64,000 nucleotides of DNA from Rhizobium sp. Leaf453 (GTDB lineage: Bacteria > Pseudomonadota > Alphaproteobacteria > Rhizobiales > Rhizobiaceae): assembly GCF_001425605.1 (NCBI RefSeq), contig NZ_LMRG01000002.1, positions 1 through 64,000 on the forward strand. The letters are read 5' to 3'. Positions 1 through 8,117 of the stretch are shown piece by piece. How positions within the stretch are numbered: the first letter of the stretch is position 1; every line of letters begins with the position of its first letter. The translations under genes were made by a program, and so were the position numbers. A model generated the notes under the pieces. That model did not search any database, was not told where the DNA came from, and saw only the letters and a program-made list of their open reading frames with translations.

Positions 1-61
1 AACGTCATCGCCAAAGGCACGATCATCCAGAACGTCATCGCCAAAGGCACGATCATCCAGA
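1..61. repeat. 30-bp tandem duplication at the window edge
   Basis: Bases 1-30 and 31-60 are identical, and the 30-bp periodicity holds through base 61. On the minus strand it lies in frame within an ABC permease gene and duplicates ten residues (WMIVPLAMTF) of the first membrane segment. More copies could lie left of base 1. It may be a real duplication or an assembly artefact at a sequence end. Confidence 0.9.
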
Positions 62-128
62 TCAACAGCAACCCAACCGACGGCGCCATCATCAATCGCG
101 CCAGACCACGAGTGTTCGTTGTCGCCAT
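1..128 (-). CDS. Sugar/polyol ABC transporter permease, 5' part only
   Basis: This is the N-terminal 42 residues of a binding-protein-dependent sugar permease; the rest lies left of the window. The start is the ATG read from base 128, preceded at a good distance by a strong GGGAGG-type ribosome site near 140. The protein begins MATTNTRGLARLMMAPSVG and runs into a hydrophobic first segment with the WMIVPLAMT motif typical of MalF/SmoF-type permeases, here present twice because of the 30-bp repeat. It follows the GatZ-family gene by 103 bp on the same strand. It therefore probably belongs to the kinase operon and supplies membrane subunits for the binding protein encoded at 2812. Without the remainder, the family call rests on this short segment and on context. 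Confidence 0.7.
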   Translation of the reverse strand, partial: MATTNTRGLARLMMAPSVGLLLIWMIVPLAMTFWMIVPLAMT

Positions 129-231
129 GATAAAGTCCCTCCCCCTTGTTGCAGCGACCGGCTCCCGTCGGCGCATGCCTGCCTCACAACACCGGCTTGA
201 CCGGCTGTGCCGTGATCCGTCCCGACGCCCG

Positions 232-1509
232 TCAGGCAACGTGCGGATGGACAGCCCGGTCGTAGATCCCCAGCACGATATCGACCGCGGCGATCAGGAT
301 ATCCTCGACGGACCGTCCGCTGAGGTCGCGCGCCTCGAACTGCGGGAAGTGTTGATGAATCAATGTTTCCGGGATCGTCACCTTTTCAAGGGCGCGAAAC
401 AGAGAATCGACGGCGGCCTGTGCCTCCGGCCTGTTCCAGTAATAGCGGATGCGGTCGCTGTAGCTGTAATGGCGCTGCAGCCGCAGGGCGGCCTCGTCGC
501 CATGATAATGGCCACGCCAGTCCTTCGGCTGCTCCATCATGAGCTTTTCCATCGCCTTTCGCAGTGGCCGCTCGGCGTAACCGTCCACAAGTTCGCCTGC
601 CAGCATGTCCAGCGCATAGAGCGCTTCGCGATAGGCAAAGGTCACACCGGGGCCGACCTTCAGAATCGGAAAGCCGTCCCTTACCAGCGCGGCAAGAGCT
701 TCTTCAGGCTGATAGTCAGTGGAGTGAGCCTCGAAAACCAGGCTGTCATAACTGTCGAGCACCGCAGCCAGACGGGCGGCCTTGGGTGGATCATAGACGA
801 TGACATTATCGCTGCCGAATTCGACGCCCGGCTGAACGACAAAGGCGATGGTGCGGGCGAAGGCGTCCTGCAGCCCGGCCGCCTCGAACACCTCGCGGTG
901 GATGGCGACGGTCGAGACAGCGGCATCCGGCGATGTCGGTTCGACCGTATCGAGGACATGATCGGCGCCGCCGGGAACCGGAACTTCGGTCCCGAGGATA
1001 TAGACCGGAAGCGGGAGCCCATTTGCTTTCGCGGTTGCCTCCGCCACCTGACAGAGCGCCGCCGCCCGCGTCGCAATTGTCCGGTCTTCGAGAACTGCGG
1101 GATCTCCCGCACAGGCCATCGAGGCATCGAGATGGATCTTGCCGAAGCCCGCCGCCACATAGGCCTCGACCATCACCTTCGCCTTTTCCATGGCGCTCTC
1201 GGGCGCTTCGTTGCGCCAGGGATTCGGGCCGAGATGATCCCCACCGAAGATCAGCAGGCTGCGGTCCAGCCCTTCCTCCCTTGCAATGCCTTCTACCAGA
1301 CCGACAAAATCGGCCGGTGTCATGCCGGTATAGCCACCGAGATGATTGACCTGGTTGCAGGTCGCCTCGATCAGCACCGGACGCTGTGTCAGCGTGGCCC
1401 GGCGGATGGCGGCACGCAGCACGGTCGGATGCGCGGAGCAGACCGAGGTGATACCGAAAGGACGCCCCTCGCGGCGGGCGTTGGCCAGATCGAGAAGAAG
1501 AGAACTCAT
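232..1509 (-). CDS. GatZ/KbaZ-family protein (PF08013), probable D-tagatose-6-phosphate 4-epimerase
   Basis: A 425-residue member of the family usually annotated as the non-catalytic subunit of tagatose-bisphosphate aldolase. Family-like motifs include [13 protein letters not shown] near 85, [13 protein letters not shown] near 124 and [18 protein letters not shown] near 284. No GatY/KbaY class II aldolase partner is seen here. In Agrobacterium a PF08013 protein in a similar neighbourhood (PF00294 kinase, PF00107 dehydrogenase, polyol ABC transporter) was shown to epimerise D-tagatose 6-phosphate to D-fructose 6-phosphate, so I infer that role. Its ATG overlaps the stop of the upstream kinase (ATGA at 1506-1509), implying coupled translation. 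Substrate assignment is inference; family membership is secure. Confidence 0.88.
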   Translation of the reverse strand: MSSLLLDLANARREGRPFGITSVCSAHPTVLRAAIRRATLTQRPVLIEATCNQVNHLGGYTGMTPADFVGLVEGIAREEGLDRSLLIFGGDHLGPNPWRNEAPESAMEKAKVMVEAYVAAGFGKIHLDASMACAGDPAVLEDRTIATRAAALCQVAEATAKANGLPLPVYILGTEVPVPGGADHVLDTVEPTSPDAAVSTVAIHREVFEAAGLQDAFARTIAFVVQPGVEFGSDNVIVYDPPKAARLAAVLDSYDSLVFEAHSTDYQPEEALAALVRDGFPILKVGPGVTFAYREALYALDMLAGELVDGYAERPLRKAMEKLMMEQPKDWRGHYHGDEAALRLQRHYSYSDRIRYYWNRPEAQAAVDSLFRALEKVTIPETLIHQHFPQFEARDLSGRSVEDILIAAVDIVLGIYDRAVHPHVA

Positions 1510-2498
1510 TTCGAAACCTCCGATCGGGTCGTTGCGACGAACTCGTCGAGTTCGGCAAAGGAAGACGTGCCCTCCATCGGCCCCTGCTTCGTGACGTTGC
1601 GGGCGCCGGCCGCATTGGCGTAGCGCAATGCCTCTTCGGGCGAATGCCCCTTGCGGCGGCAGGTGAGATAGGTGGCGCCGAAACAGTCGCCGGCACCGGT
1701 CGGATCGACCTCTTCCACAGAGAAGGCCGGCGAATGGAGTGGGCCATGGGCGCGGCTGAAATGCGAGGAGCCTTCCTTCCCCCGTTTCAGCACGACTTCC
1801 GAAATGCCGCGCGACAACAGGCTCTCGATCGCGCCGGCCTCATTCTCGATGCCGGCAGCCAGCGACAGTTCCTCGCCGGACGGAAGCAGCAGGTCGGTGA
1901 CGGCAAGCATGTCCTCAAGCTGCCGCTTGGCCTCGCCACCCTCGCCCACCAGTTCCTTGCGGATATTCGGATCGAAGGAGACCGAGCCACCGCGCGCCTT
2001 CACGACCGAGACGGCTTCAAGCAGGATCGGTGCGATGCCGGGAATGGCGAAGGCGGAGCCCATGACATGGACATGACCGGCACGCGCGATCAGGGCGCGC
2101 GCGGCATCCGTCATAGTCGTGCCGCCGGACGCGGACTTGGCGATATTGAAGACGAAATCACGGGCGCCATCCGGCCGATAGCGCACAAAGGCGCTGCCGG
2201 TCGGCATATCCGGCAGGACAGCGATCGCGGAGACATCGACGCCATCGCGCTGCAACCGCTCGACATTCAGCCGGCCGAAATCGTCGTCGCCGACAGCCGA
2301 GACGATGCCGCAGGCACCACCGAGCTTGGCGACCTGATCGATGAAGATGGCCGGCGCACCGCTCGGAAACGGCCCGATCAGCGACTGCGCCTCACGGAAC
2401 CCTTCACCGACCGTCGTGGCCATGATTTCCACCAGGATTTCGCCGATGGTGATGGTCGGCCCGAAGGATTCCGGCGCGAGCGCTTGACGACTGTTCAT
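1506..2498 (-). CDS. PfkB-family sugar kinase, probable D-tagatose 6-kinase
   Basis: A 330-residue ribokinase/PfkB-family kinase. The C-terminal signature DPTGAGDCF (265-273) contains the catalytic base Asp271, and the N-terminal substrate region has [15 protein letters not shown] around 47-61. The start is the second of two close ATGs (base 2498), seven bases after a GGAGG; an earlier in-frame ATG at 2504 would be only one base from it. It is first in a leftward operon with the GatZ-family gene (4-bp overlap) and the ABC permease. With neighbouring polyol dehydrogenases that make tagatose, the likely product is D-tagatose 6-phosphate. Substrate identity is inferred from context. Confidence 0.88.
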   Translation of the reverse strand: MNSRQALAPESFGPTITIGEILVEIMATTVGEGFREAQSLIGPFPSGAPAIFIDQVAKLGGACGIVSAVGDDDFGRLNVERLQRDGVDVSAIAVLPDMPTGSAFVRYRPDGARDFVFNIAKSASGGTTMTDAARALIARAGHVHVMGSAFAIPGIAPILLEAVSVVKARGGSVSFDPNIRKELVGEGGEAKRQLEDMLAVTDLLLPSGEELSLAAGIENEAGAIESLLSRGISEVVLKRGKEGSSHFSRAHGPLHSPAFSVEEVDPTGAGDCFGATYLTCRRKGHSPEEALRYANAAGARNVTKQGPMEGTSSFAELDEFVATTRSEVSK

Positions 2499-2552
2499 TC
2501 CCATTCCTCCCGGACGCGCATATGGCCGCGCGCCTTTGATATCGACGACGGA

Positions 2553-2579
2553 ATTATAATCGCAAGCGTGTAATGTCAA
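2553..2579 (-). promoter_or_regulatory. Probable sigma-70 promoter of the kinase operon
   Basis: Read on the minus strand, a TTGACA (2574-2579) and a TATAAT (2553-2558) are separated by 15 bases, two short of ideal. A TTACACGC half-site fills the spacer, so a repressor bound there would block the promoter. It lies about 55 bases upstream of the kinase start. Confidence 0.55.
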
Positions 2580-2587
2580 TCATTAAA

Positions 2588-2631
2588 TTTACACGCGTAA
2601 AATTATAGCAAAGAAATCGCCTACACGTGTC
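2588..2631. promoter_or_regulatory. Operator cluster: TTAC-N4-GTAA site and related TACACGTGT
   Basis: TTTACACGCGTAAA (2588-2601) is a near-perfect inverted repeat. TACACGTGT (2623-2631) shares its core, and a half-site GTGTAA sits at 2568-2573. All lie between the divergent kinase and binding-protein operons. The same pattern recurs at 2764-2775, so a single regulator probably controls both directions. The regulator is not proven; the LacI-type protein at 6183 is the nearest candidate. Confidence 0.6.
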
Positions 2632-2730
2632 GAAGGCCAACATCGACGCATATTGCAGCGCACAACAACAAAAAGAGCCTTAAATTTCAGCATCCTGCGC
2701 TTCCAGGGCGCAAATACTCACCCGGATCGC

Positions 2731-2759
2731 TTGACAAAAGTCTGCGATTTGAAGATAAA
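2731..2759 (+). promoter_or_regulatory. Probable promoter of the binding-protein operon
   Basis: TTGACA (2731-2736), a 17-base spacer and GATAAA (2754-2759). The operator at 2764-2775 follows directly, over the expected transcription start. Confidence 0.5.
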
Positions 2760-2763
2760 AAGT

Positions 2764-2775
2764 TTACGCATGTAA
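2764..2775. promoter_or_regulatory. Operator TTAC-GCAT-GTAA
   Basis: TTACGCATGTAA matches the site at 2589-2600 in both half-sites and spacing. Its place just downstream of the -10 element fits a repressor site. Confidence 0.55.
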
Positions 2776-2811
2776 GAAAATGCGGGAACATTTGAGAAGG
2801 AGGAGGTTTTC

Positions 2812-4125
2812 ATGAGTAAATATGTGCGCATGCTGTCGTCATCCGCCCTCGGCGTCGGCCTGTTGGCCGGCATGGCCCAGGCAGAGGAGATCAACGTCGC
2901 GACCGTGAACAACGGCGACATGATCATCATGCAGAAGCTGTCGGCGGCCTGGGAGAAGGAAACCGGCAACAAGATCAACTGGATCGTGCTCGAAGAGAAC
3001 GTGCTGCGCGAACGCGTCACGACAGATATCGCCACCAAGGGCGGCCAGTTCGACGTGCTGACGATCGGCGGCTATGAAGCGCCGATCTGGGGCAAGGCCG
3101 GCTGGCTGACGCCGGTTGACGATCTCGGCGACGATTACGACTATTCCGACCTGCTCGACCCGATCAAGGCCGGCCTGACGGTCGACGGCAAGCTCTATGC
3201 CGTGCCGTTCTACACCGAAAGCTCGTTCACCCTGTACCGCAAGGACCTGTTCGAAGCCGCCGGCCTGACCATGCCGGACCAGCCGAGCTACGACCAGATC
3301 AAGGAATTTGCGGCCAAGCTCACCGACAAGGCCAACCAGCAATATGGCATCTGCCTGCGCGGCAAGCCGGGCTGGGGCGAGAACATGGCTTTCCTCGGCA
3401 CCATGGTGAACAGCTACGGCGGCCGTTGGTTCGACATGGACTGGAAGCCGCAGCTAAATTCCGAGCCCTGGAAGAAAGCCGTGACCGACTACGTCCAGAT
3501 CCTCAACGAATACGGCCCTCCGGGCGCGACGGCGAACGGCTTCAACGAGAACCAGACGCTGTTTGCCACCGGCAAATGCGCCATGTGGATCGACGCAACC
3601 TCGGCTGCCGGACGCGTCTTCGATCCGAAGCAGAGCCAGGTCGCCGACAAGATTGCCTTCACGCGCTCCCCGGTCGCGGTCACGCCGAATGGCTCCTCCT
3701 GGTCCTGGTCGTGGGATCTCGCAATCCCCGCGACATCGCAGAAGGTCGATGTGGCAAAGTCGTTCCTCAAGTGGGCGACCTCCAAGGACTATGTGAAGAT
3801 GGTCGGCGAATCCGAAGGTTGGGTCGCGGTTCCTCCGGGCACCCGCAAGTCCACCTACGCGCTGCCGGAATACCAGAAGGCGGCTCCGTTCGCAGCGACG
3901 GTCCTCGACGCCATCATGTCGGCCGACCCGTCCAAGCCGACCAAGGATCCGGTTCCGTATACGGGCGTGCAGTTCGTCGCCATTCCGGAGTTCCAGGCGA
4001 TCGGCACCTTTGTCGGGCAGCAGATCAGCGCCGCGCTTTCGGGCCAGCAGTCCGTCGACGATGCGCTCAATGCGGCGCAGACGCAGGCTGAACGCGACAT
4101 GACCCGCGCCGGCTACATCAAGTGA
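2812..4125 (+). CDS. Polyol ABC transporter substrate-binding protein
   Basis: A 437-residue family 1 extracellular solute-binding protein of the sorbitol/mannitol (SmoE-like) type. An N-terminal signal peptide ends near MAQAEE (residues 20-25). The mature part opens with INVATVNNGDMIIMQKL and contains SWSWSWDLAIPA and EGWVAVPPGTR, as expected for the family. The start ATG follows AAGGAGGAGG closely. It leads the rightward operon with two polyol dehydrogenases. Its membrane partner is most likely the permease gene at the left window edge, on the divergent operon. By analogy with the Agrobacterium system the ligand should be D-altritol, galactitol or a related hexitol; this is inference. Confidence 0.88.
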   Translation: MSKYVRMLSSSALGVGLLAGMAQAEEINVATVNNGDMIIMQKLSAAWEKETGNKINWIVLEENVLRERVTTDIATKGGQFDVLTIGGYEAPIWGKAGWLTPVDDLGDDYDYSDLLDPIKAGLTVDGKLYAVPFYTESSFTLYRKDLFEAAGLTMPDQPSYDQIKEFAAKLTDKANQQYGICLRGKPGWGENMAFLGTMVNSYGGRWFDMDWKPQLNSEPWKKAVTDYVQILNEYGPPGATANGFNENQTLFATGKCAMWIDATSAAGRVFDPKQSQVADKIAFTRSPVAVTPNGSSWSWSWDLAIPATSQKVDVAKSFLKWATSKDYVKMVGESEGWVAVPPGTRKSTYALPEYQKAAPFAATVLDAIMSADPSKPTKDPVPYTGVQFVAIPEFQAIGTFVGQQISAALSGQQSVDDALNAAQTQAERDMTRAGYIK

Positions 4126-4132
4126 GCCAACA

Positions 4133-4191
4133 GTCCACGCCTTGAGCGTGGACCCTCCCGGGGGGAGTCCGGCCCGATATCGCCGGGCTCC
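4133..4191 (+). other. Two strong RNA hairpins between binding protein and dehydrogenase genes
   Basis: GTCCACGC (4133-4140) pairs perfectly with GCGTGGAC (4146-4153) around a 5-base loop. GGAGTCCGGC (4164-4173) pairs with GCCGGGCTCC (4182-4191) with one G-U pair and an 8-base loop. There is no T-run, so these look like mRNA-stabilising or partly terminating structures that let the binding protein be made in excess over the enzymes. Confidence 0.65.
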
Positions 4192-4260
4192 TCGCGCCTC
4201 ATTCTACCAGACCAAACAGACGATGCGGTGGCGAAGGTCCCGGCCGCGAAGGAAACCATC

Positions 4261-5031
4261 ATGAGATTGCAGAACAAGACCGCCCTCATTACCGGTGGCG
4301 CACGCGGGATCGGCCTGGGCTTTGCCGAGGCTTTTGTGGCGGAAGGCGCCAAGGTCGTGATCGGCGACATCAACATCGACCGCGCAACGGCAGCAGCGGC
4401 GTCGATCGGCCCCTCCGCCTCTGCCGTCCGGCTGGATGTGACCGATCTTTCCAGCATCGATGCGACAGTCGCCCAGGTGGACAAGGATTTCGGCGGGATC
4501 GACATCCTCGTCAACAATGCCGCCATCTTCGACATGGCACCGATCAACGCCATCACCGAAGACAGCTATGACCGTGTCTTCGACGTCAATCTCAAGGGAC
4601 CGCTGTTCATGATGAAGGCGGTTTCCAACGTCATGATCGCGCGCGGTCGCGGCGGCAAGATCATCAACATGGCAAGCCAGGCCGGACGGCGCGGCGAATC
4701 GCTCGTGACACTCTACTGCGCCTCCAAGGCAGCAATCATCTCGGCCACCCAATCGGCAGCCTTGGCGCTGGTGAAGCATGGCATCAATGTCAACGCGATC
4801 GCGCCGGGCGTGGTCGATGGCGAGCATTGGGACATCGTCGATGCCGAATTTGCCAAGTGGGAAGGCCTTGCTGCCGGTGAAAAGAAGGCACAGGTCGCCA
4901 AGTCCGTTCCGATCGGCCGCTTCGCCACGCCCGACGATATCAAGGGGCTGGCCGTCTTCCTCGCATCGGCCGACAGCGATTACATTCTGGCGCAGACCTA
5001 TAATGTCGACGGCGGCAACTGGATGAGCTGA
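4261..5031 (+). CDS. SDR polyol dehydrogenase (sorbitol/galactitol dehydrogenase type)
   Basis: A 256-residue classical short-chain dehydrogenase close in length and N-terminus (MRLQNKTALITGG) to rhizobial SmoS sorbitol dehydrogenase, which also oxidises galactitol to D-tagatose. The NAD-binding TGGARGIG is at 11-18, the NNAA motif near 92, and the active-site YCASK at about 152-156. The ATG at 4261 has AAGGAA upstream; an in-frame GTG at 4228 would add eleven residues but has no better ribosome site. Eleven bases separate it from the next dehydrogenase. Expected role: NAD-dependent oxidation of a hexitol (galactitol to tagatose, or sorbitol to fructose). Exact substrate not provable from sequence. 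Confidence 0.85.
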   Translation: MRLQNKTALITGGARGIGLGFAEAFVAEGAKVVIGDINIDRATAAAASIGPSASAVRLDVTDLSSIDATVAQVDKDFGGIDILVNNAAIFDMAPINAITEDSYDRVFDVNLKGPLFMMKAVSNVMIARGRGGKIINMASQAGRRGESLVTLYCASKAAIISATQSAALALVKHGINVNAIAPGVVDGEHWDIVDAEFAKWEGLAAGEKKAQVAKSVPIGRFATPDDIKGLAVFLASADSDYILAQTYNVDGGNWMS

Positions 5032-5042
5032 GGAGCACCGTC

Positions 5043-6053
5043 ATGAAGGCGATCCAATTCGTTGAAAAGGGCAAGGCGACGATCGGCGATATTCCCGTCG
5101 GCGCCCTGCCACCCGGCCATGCGCTTATCCGCGTCAAGGCGGCCGGCCTTTGCCACACCGATATCGACGTGCTGCACGCCCGCTATGGGGCGGGCGCATT
5201 CCCGCTCGTGCCTGGCCATGAATATGCCGGTGAGGTGATCGACCTCGCGTCCGACGTCAGGAGCATCAAGACGGGAAGCCGCGTCGCCGTGGACCCGAAC
5301 CTGCCCTGCGGCACATGCCCCTCTTGCCGCAAGGGCCTGACCAATCTGTGCCGCGATCTCAAGGCCTATGGCGTTTCCCACAATGGCGGCTTCTCCGAGT
5401 TCAGCGTCGTCAGAGCCGATCATCTGCACGATATCGGCGACATGCCCTACGACCTGGCGGCACTTGCCGAGCCGTTGGCCTGCGTTCTCAATGGTGTCGG
5501 CGCCGCCGGCATAACGGACAAGGCCAGCGCACCGTCTAACGCCCTCATCTTCGGTGCCGGTCCGATCGGGCTGCTGCTCGGCCTTGCGTTGAAGTCGGCC
5601 GGGGCGGAACAGGTTACCTTCGCCGATATCAACGAAGGCCGGCTGGGCTCCGCCTCAAGCCTCGGTTTCACGCCGATTGTCTCGGAATCGCGGGAACTGC
5701 TCGCCAGCGAGCGGGCCTATGATTTCGTTGCGGACGCGACTGGCATTCCCGGCGTCGTCGAGGGCATGATCGATCTCGTCGCCGATGGCGGCACCGCTCT
5801 GCTGTTCGGCGTCTGCGCGCCGGATGCGCGGGTTTCCATCTCGCCGTTCCAGATTTTCCGGCGTCAATTGAAACTCGTCGGCTCGCACTCGCTCAACCGC
5901 AATATCCCCGATGCGTTGTCCGTCCTGTCCGCAGACCGGGAGCGGATGTCCCGGCTGGTCACCCACCGGTTGCCGCTTGCGGAGATGGTGCCCTATTTCC
6001 TGACCAAGCCGAGCGATCCGGCGACGATGAAAGTTCAGTATGTCGATGACTGA
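5043..6053 (+). CDS. Zinc-dependent MDR alcohol dehydrogenase, probable D-altritol dehydrogenase
   Basis: A 336-residue medium-chain dehydrogenase. Catalytic zinc ligands are Cys37, His59 and Glu60 (GLCHTD and PGHEYAGE). The structural-zinc cysteines are Cys89, Cys92, Cys95 and Cys103. A Rossmann GAGPIG lies near 173. A PF00107 enzyme in the equivalent Agrobacterium neighbourhood oxidises D-altritol to D-tagatose, which would feed the tagatose kinase encoded at 1506. It is the last gene of the rightward operon. The altritol role is by analogy; another hexitol is possible. Confidence 0.83.
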   Translation: MKAIQFVEKGKATIGDIPVGALPPGHALIRVKAAGLCHTDIDVLHARYGAGAFPLVPGHEYAGEVIDLASDVRSIKTGSRVAVDPNLPCGTCPSCRKGLTNLCRDLKAYGVSHNGGFSEFSVVRADHLHDIGDMPYDLAALAEPLACVLNGVGAAGITDKASAPSNALIFGAGPIGLLLGLALKSAGAEQVTFADINEGRLGSASSLGFTPIVSESRELLASERAYDFVADATGIPGVVEGMIDLVADGGTALLFGVCAPDARVSISPFQIFRRQLKLVGSHSLNRNIPDALSVLSADRERMSRLVTHRLPLAEMVPYFLTKPSDPATMKVQYVDD

Positions 6054-6112
6054 CGGCGGCAGCCGAGATCATCGTTCATTCCGGCTTTTCTAGTGGAGAC
6101 CGAACGTTGGAA

Positions 6113-6143
6113 CGCTTCATTGTTTCCATTTGACAATGAAGCG
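6113..6143. promoter_or_regulatory. Perfect 11-bp inverted repeat over the LacI-type gene promoter
   Basis: CGCTTCATTGT (6113-6123) and ACAATGAAGCG (6133-6143) are exact complements separated by nine bases. A TTGACA at 6130-6135 lies inside it, and the LacI-type gene starts at 6183. The half-site spacing of about two helical turns suggests a dimeric repressor site and autoregulation, or a hairpin in the leader. Confidence 0.65.
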
Positions 6144-6182
6144 CTCTAAGACGGTAAGTTAGAATTCGACGGAGTATGCGGA

Positions 6183-7223
6183 TTGGCCAAGACGATTAAG
6201 ACGATGGAGGACTTTTCGGAGTTCGTCGGCCTGTCGCGGCCGACCGTCTCCAAATACTTCAACGACCCCGGCTCCGTTCGCAAGAAGACACGGGACGCGA
6301 TCGAGGAGGCGCTGAAGAAGTCCGGGTTCCGCCCGAACATGTTCGCGGTGAACCTCAATCGCCGCCGCAGCAATATCATCGGCATTGTCATTCCCAATAC
6401 GCTCGATCCGTTCTTCATGGCGCTGACACGGCGGATCGAGATCATCGCCAATGAAGCCGGCTTTCTTGCGTTTGTCCTGTCCTCGGATGGAAAGCCGGAA
6501 ATCGAGGAAGAGGCGATCAAGACGTTCCGGTCCATGAACGTGGCCGGAGCGATCATCGCTCCCATCGGGCGGGAAACCCGCAGCTCGACGCTGGAGCAAC
6601 TTGGACGCGATATTCCGCTTGTGTATGTCGATACCCCGACCGATGGCGGAGCCTCGTTCGTCGGCACCGACAACCGCCAGAGCTTCGGCCTGATCGTCGA
6701 CTATCTCTGCCGCTCGGGCGAGCCGCCCTGCTTCTTCGGCATGCCCGAAGTCAACATCAATGCCGTCGAGCGGCGCAATGCCTATGTCGAAGCCATGACC
6801 GGTTTCGGCCTGACGCCGGAGCTGATCAAGCTGTCTGCGGTTGCCACCTGGGATTTCGAACGCTTCGCCATGGAAGAGGCTTCACGCCTGTTTGACGCGC
6901 CGTCGCGCCTGCCGACTCGCACGATCGTCTGCGCCAACGACCGCCTCGCCTTCGGCGTCATCGCCGCCGCCTGGGCAAAGGGTCTCAAGGTCGGCCATGG
7001 CCCCGGATGCGATATCCGCGTCGCCGGTCACGACGATCACCCCCTGTCGCAATATACCTGCCCGCCGATCACCACCGTTGCCCAGAACTACAATGAGATC
7101 GGCCGGCTCGCCATCGGCCTCTTGTTCAAGCAGCTCGGCGAGGACACGCCGGGGGACGATATGCTGCTGACCCAGAACCGAATCCTGCTCAAGGCCGAAC
7201 TGATGCTGCGGAAATCCGCCTGA
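6183..7223 (+). CDS. LacI-family transcriptional regulator
   Basis: A 346-residue LacI/GalR-type repressor. The helix-turn-helix occupies about residues 5-30 (MEDFSEFVGLSRPTVSKYFN), followed by the hinge and a periplasmic-binding-protein-like sensor domain with GIVIPNTLDPFF near 62 and VANDRLAFG-like CANDRLAFGVIAAA near 250. I chose the TTG at 6183, eight bases after GGAG, because the ATG at 6204 would remove the first turn before the DNA-binding helices. It follows the hexitol operon by 129 bp and has its own promoter region with an 11-bp inverted repeat. It probably senses a polyol or its product, but the operator type at 2589/2764 differs from the repeat in front of this gene. Confidence 0.85.
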   Translation: MAKTIKTMEDFSEFVGLSRPTVSKYFNDPGSVRKKTRDAIEEALKKSGFRPNMFAVNLNRRRSNIIGIVIPNTLDPFFMALTRRIEIIANEAGFLAFVLSSDGKPEIEEEAIKTFRSMNVAGAIIAPIGRETRSSTLEQLGRDIPLVYVDTPTDGGASFVGTDNRQSFGLIVDYLCRSGEPPCFFGMPEVNINAVERRNAYVEAMTGFGLTPELIKLSAVATWDFERFAMEEASRLFDAPSRLPTRTIVCANDRLAFGVIAAAWAKGLKVGHGPGCDIRVAGHDDHPLSQYTCPPITTVAQNYNEIGRLAIGLLFKQLGEDTPGDDMLLTQNRILLKAELMLRKSA

Positions 7224-7310
7224 TATTATCCTGCCTTACAACTCTGTGCGCCGAATACCGGCGTCGCGGGATGTTGAGAGGGTCACCGCGACACCGATTG
7301 TTGTGCTCGA

Positions 7311-8057
7311 TCAGAGCGTATAACCACCATCGATCGTCAGGCTCGCGCCCGTCATGTAGGACGATTCCGGTCCGGCAAGATAGGAGACGACGCCGGCGAT
7401 TTCACTGGTATCGGCCACTCGCTTGAGAGGGCTCCTTTCTGAGAGCATGTCCAGCATATCGCTGGTGATATCCGTTTCGGTCGGTCCTGGCTGGATGTTG
7501 TTCACGGTGATGCGGCGTGGCGCGAGATCCAGCGCAATCCCCTTGACCATGGCCGCGACGGCGCCCTTGGTGAACTGATAGACGCTCGAACCTGCAAAAC
7601 CGGTGCGGATGGCGACGTTCGACCCGATGGTGATCACCCGTCCACCATCCCTGATATGCGGAACGGCAGCCTGGATCGAAAGAAACACGCCTCTCACATT
7701 GACCGTCAGCATCATTTCGAGATCCTCGAGACTGACTGCATCCACCGTACCGAGCCTGAGGATACCAGCGTTGACGACCACGGCATCGAGCGGGCCGAAG
7801 GCATCGACGGCCTTGGCGACCGCATCCCGAATGGCCTGGGGATCTGCACTATCTGCGTGGATCGCCCTGACCTTGCCGCCCGTCGTTTCAATCTCCTGCA
7901 CGAGAGCCACCGCACGATCGGGACGAGACACATAGGTGAAGGCAACCGCAAAACCATCCTCGACGAGGCGTTTGACGGCTGCAGCGCCGATGCCTCTCGA
8001 ACCGCCGAAGACAAGCGCAGTTTTCGTCCCCTTGATTATTTCATCTGTCACGTTCAT
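7311..8057 (-). CDS. SDR-family oxidoreductase (FabG-like)
   Basis: A 248-residue short-chain dehydrogenase starting at the ATG of base 8057, just after AAGGAG (the longer frame from 8084 has no ribosome site and overlaps the operator). Cofactor motif GGSRGIG is at 18-24, NAG near 90, and active-site YQFTK near 155. TASR-like charged residues after the second strand (SRPDRA) would suit NADP. It sits 60 bp downstream of a TetR-type gene on the same strand. A TTGAC-N6-GTC operator lies right upstream, matching the one before that TetR gene, so it is probably the regulated target. TetR/SDR pairs are often induced by quinones, aldehydes or other electrophiles; the substrate here is unknown. Confidence 0.83.
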   Translation of the reverse strand: MNVTDEIIKGTKTALVFGGSRGIGAAAVKRLVEDGFAVAFTYVSRPDRAVALVQEIETTGGKVRAIHADSADPQAIRDAVAKAVDAFGPLDAVVVNAGILRLGTVDAVSLEDLEMMLTVNVRGVFLSIQAAVPHIRDGGRVITIGSNVAIRTGFAGSSVYQFTKGAVAAMVKGIALDLAPRRITVNNIQPGPTETDITSDMLDMLSERSPLKRVADTSEIAGVVSYLAGPESSYMTGASLTIDGGYTL

Positions 8058-8065
8058 TCTCCTTT

Positions 8066-8086
8066 TTTTGACTAAACAGTCCATAA
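8066..8086. promoter_or_regulatory. TetR-type operator upstream of the SDR gene
   Basis: TTGAC-TAAACA-GTCCATAA matches the perfect repeat at 8720-8743 (TTGAC-ATATCA-GTCAATAA) in half-sites and six-base spacing. It lies directly before the SDR ribosome site. Confidence 0.65.
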
Positions 8087-8117
8087 CTAACCAAATAAAA
8101 AGACGATCCTTTTCGAT

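Noticed and set aside
112..1623. Long rightward open frame of 503 codons
   Set aside because: It is antisense to the GatZ-family gene and part of the kinase gene, has no ribosome site and no family likeness; a typical mirror frame in GC-rich DNA.
2812..4260. Hexitol binding protein as an orphan without permease
   Set aside because: No permease follows it, but the minus-strand sequence at 1-128 reads as the start of a sugar ABC permease in the divergent operon, so membrane subunits are probably encoded left of the window.
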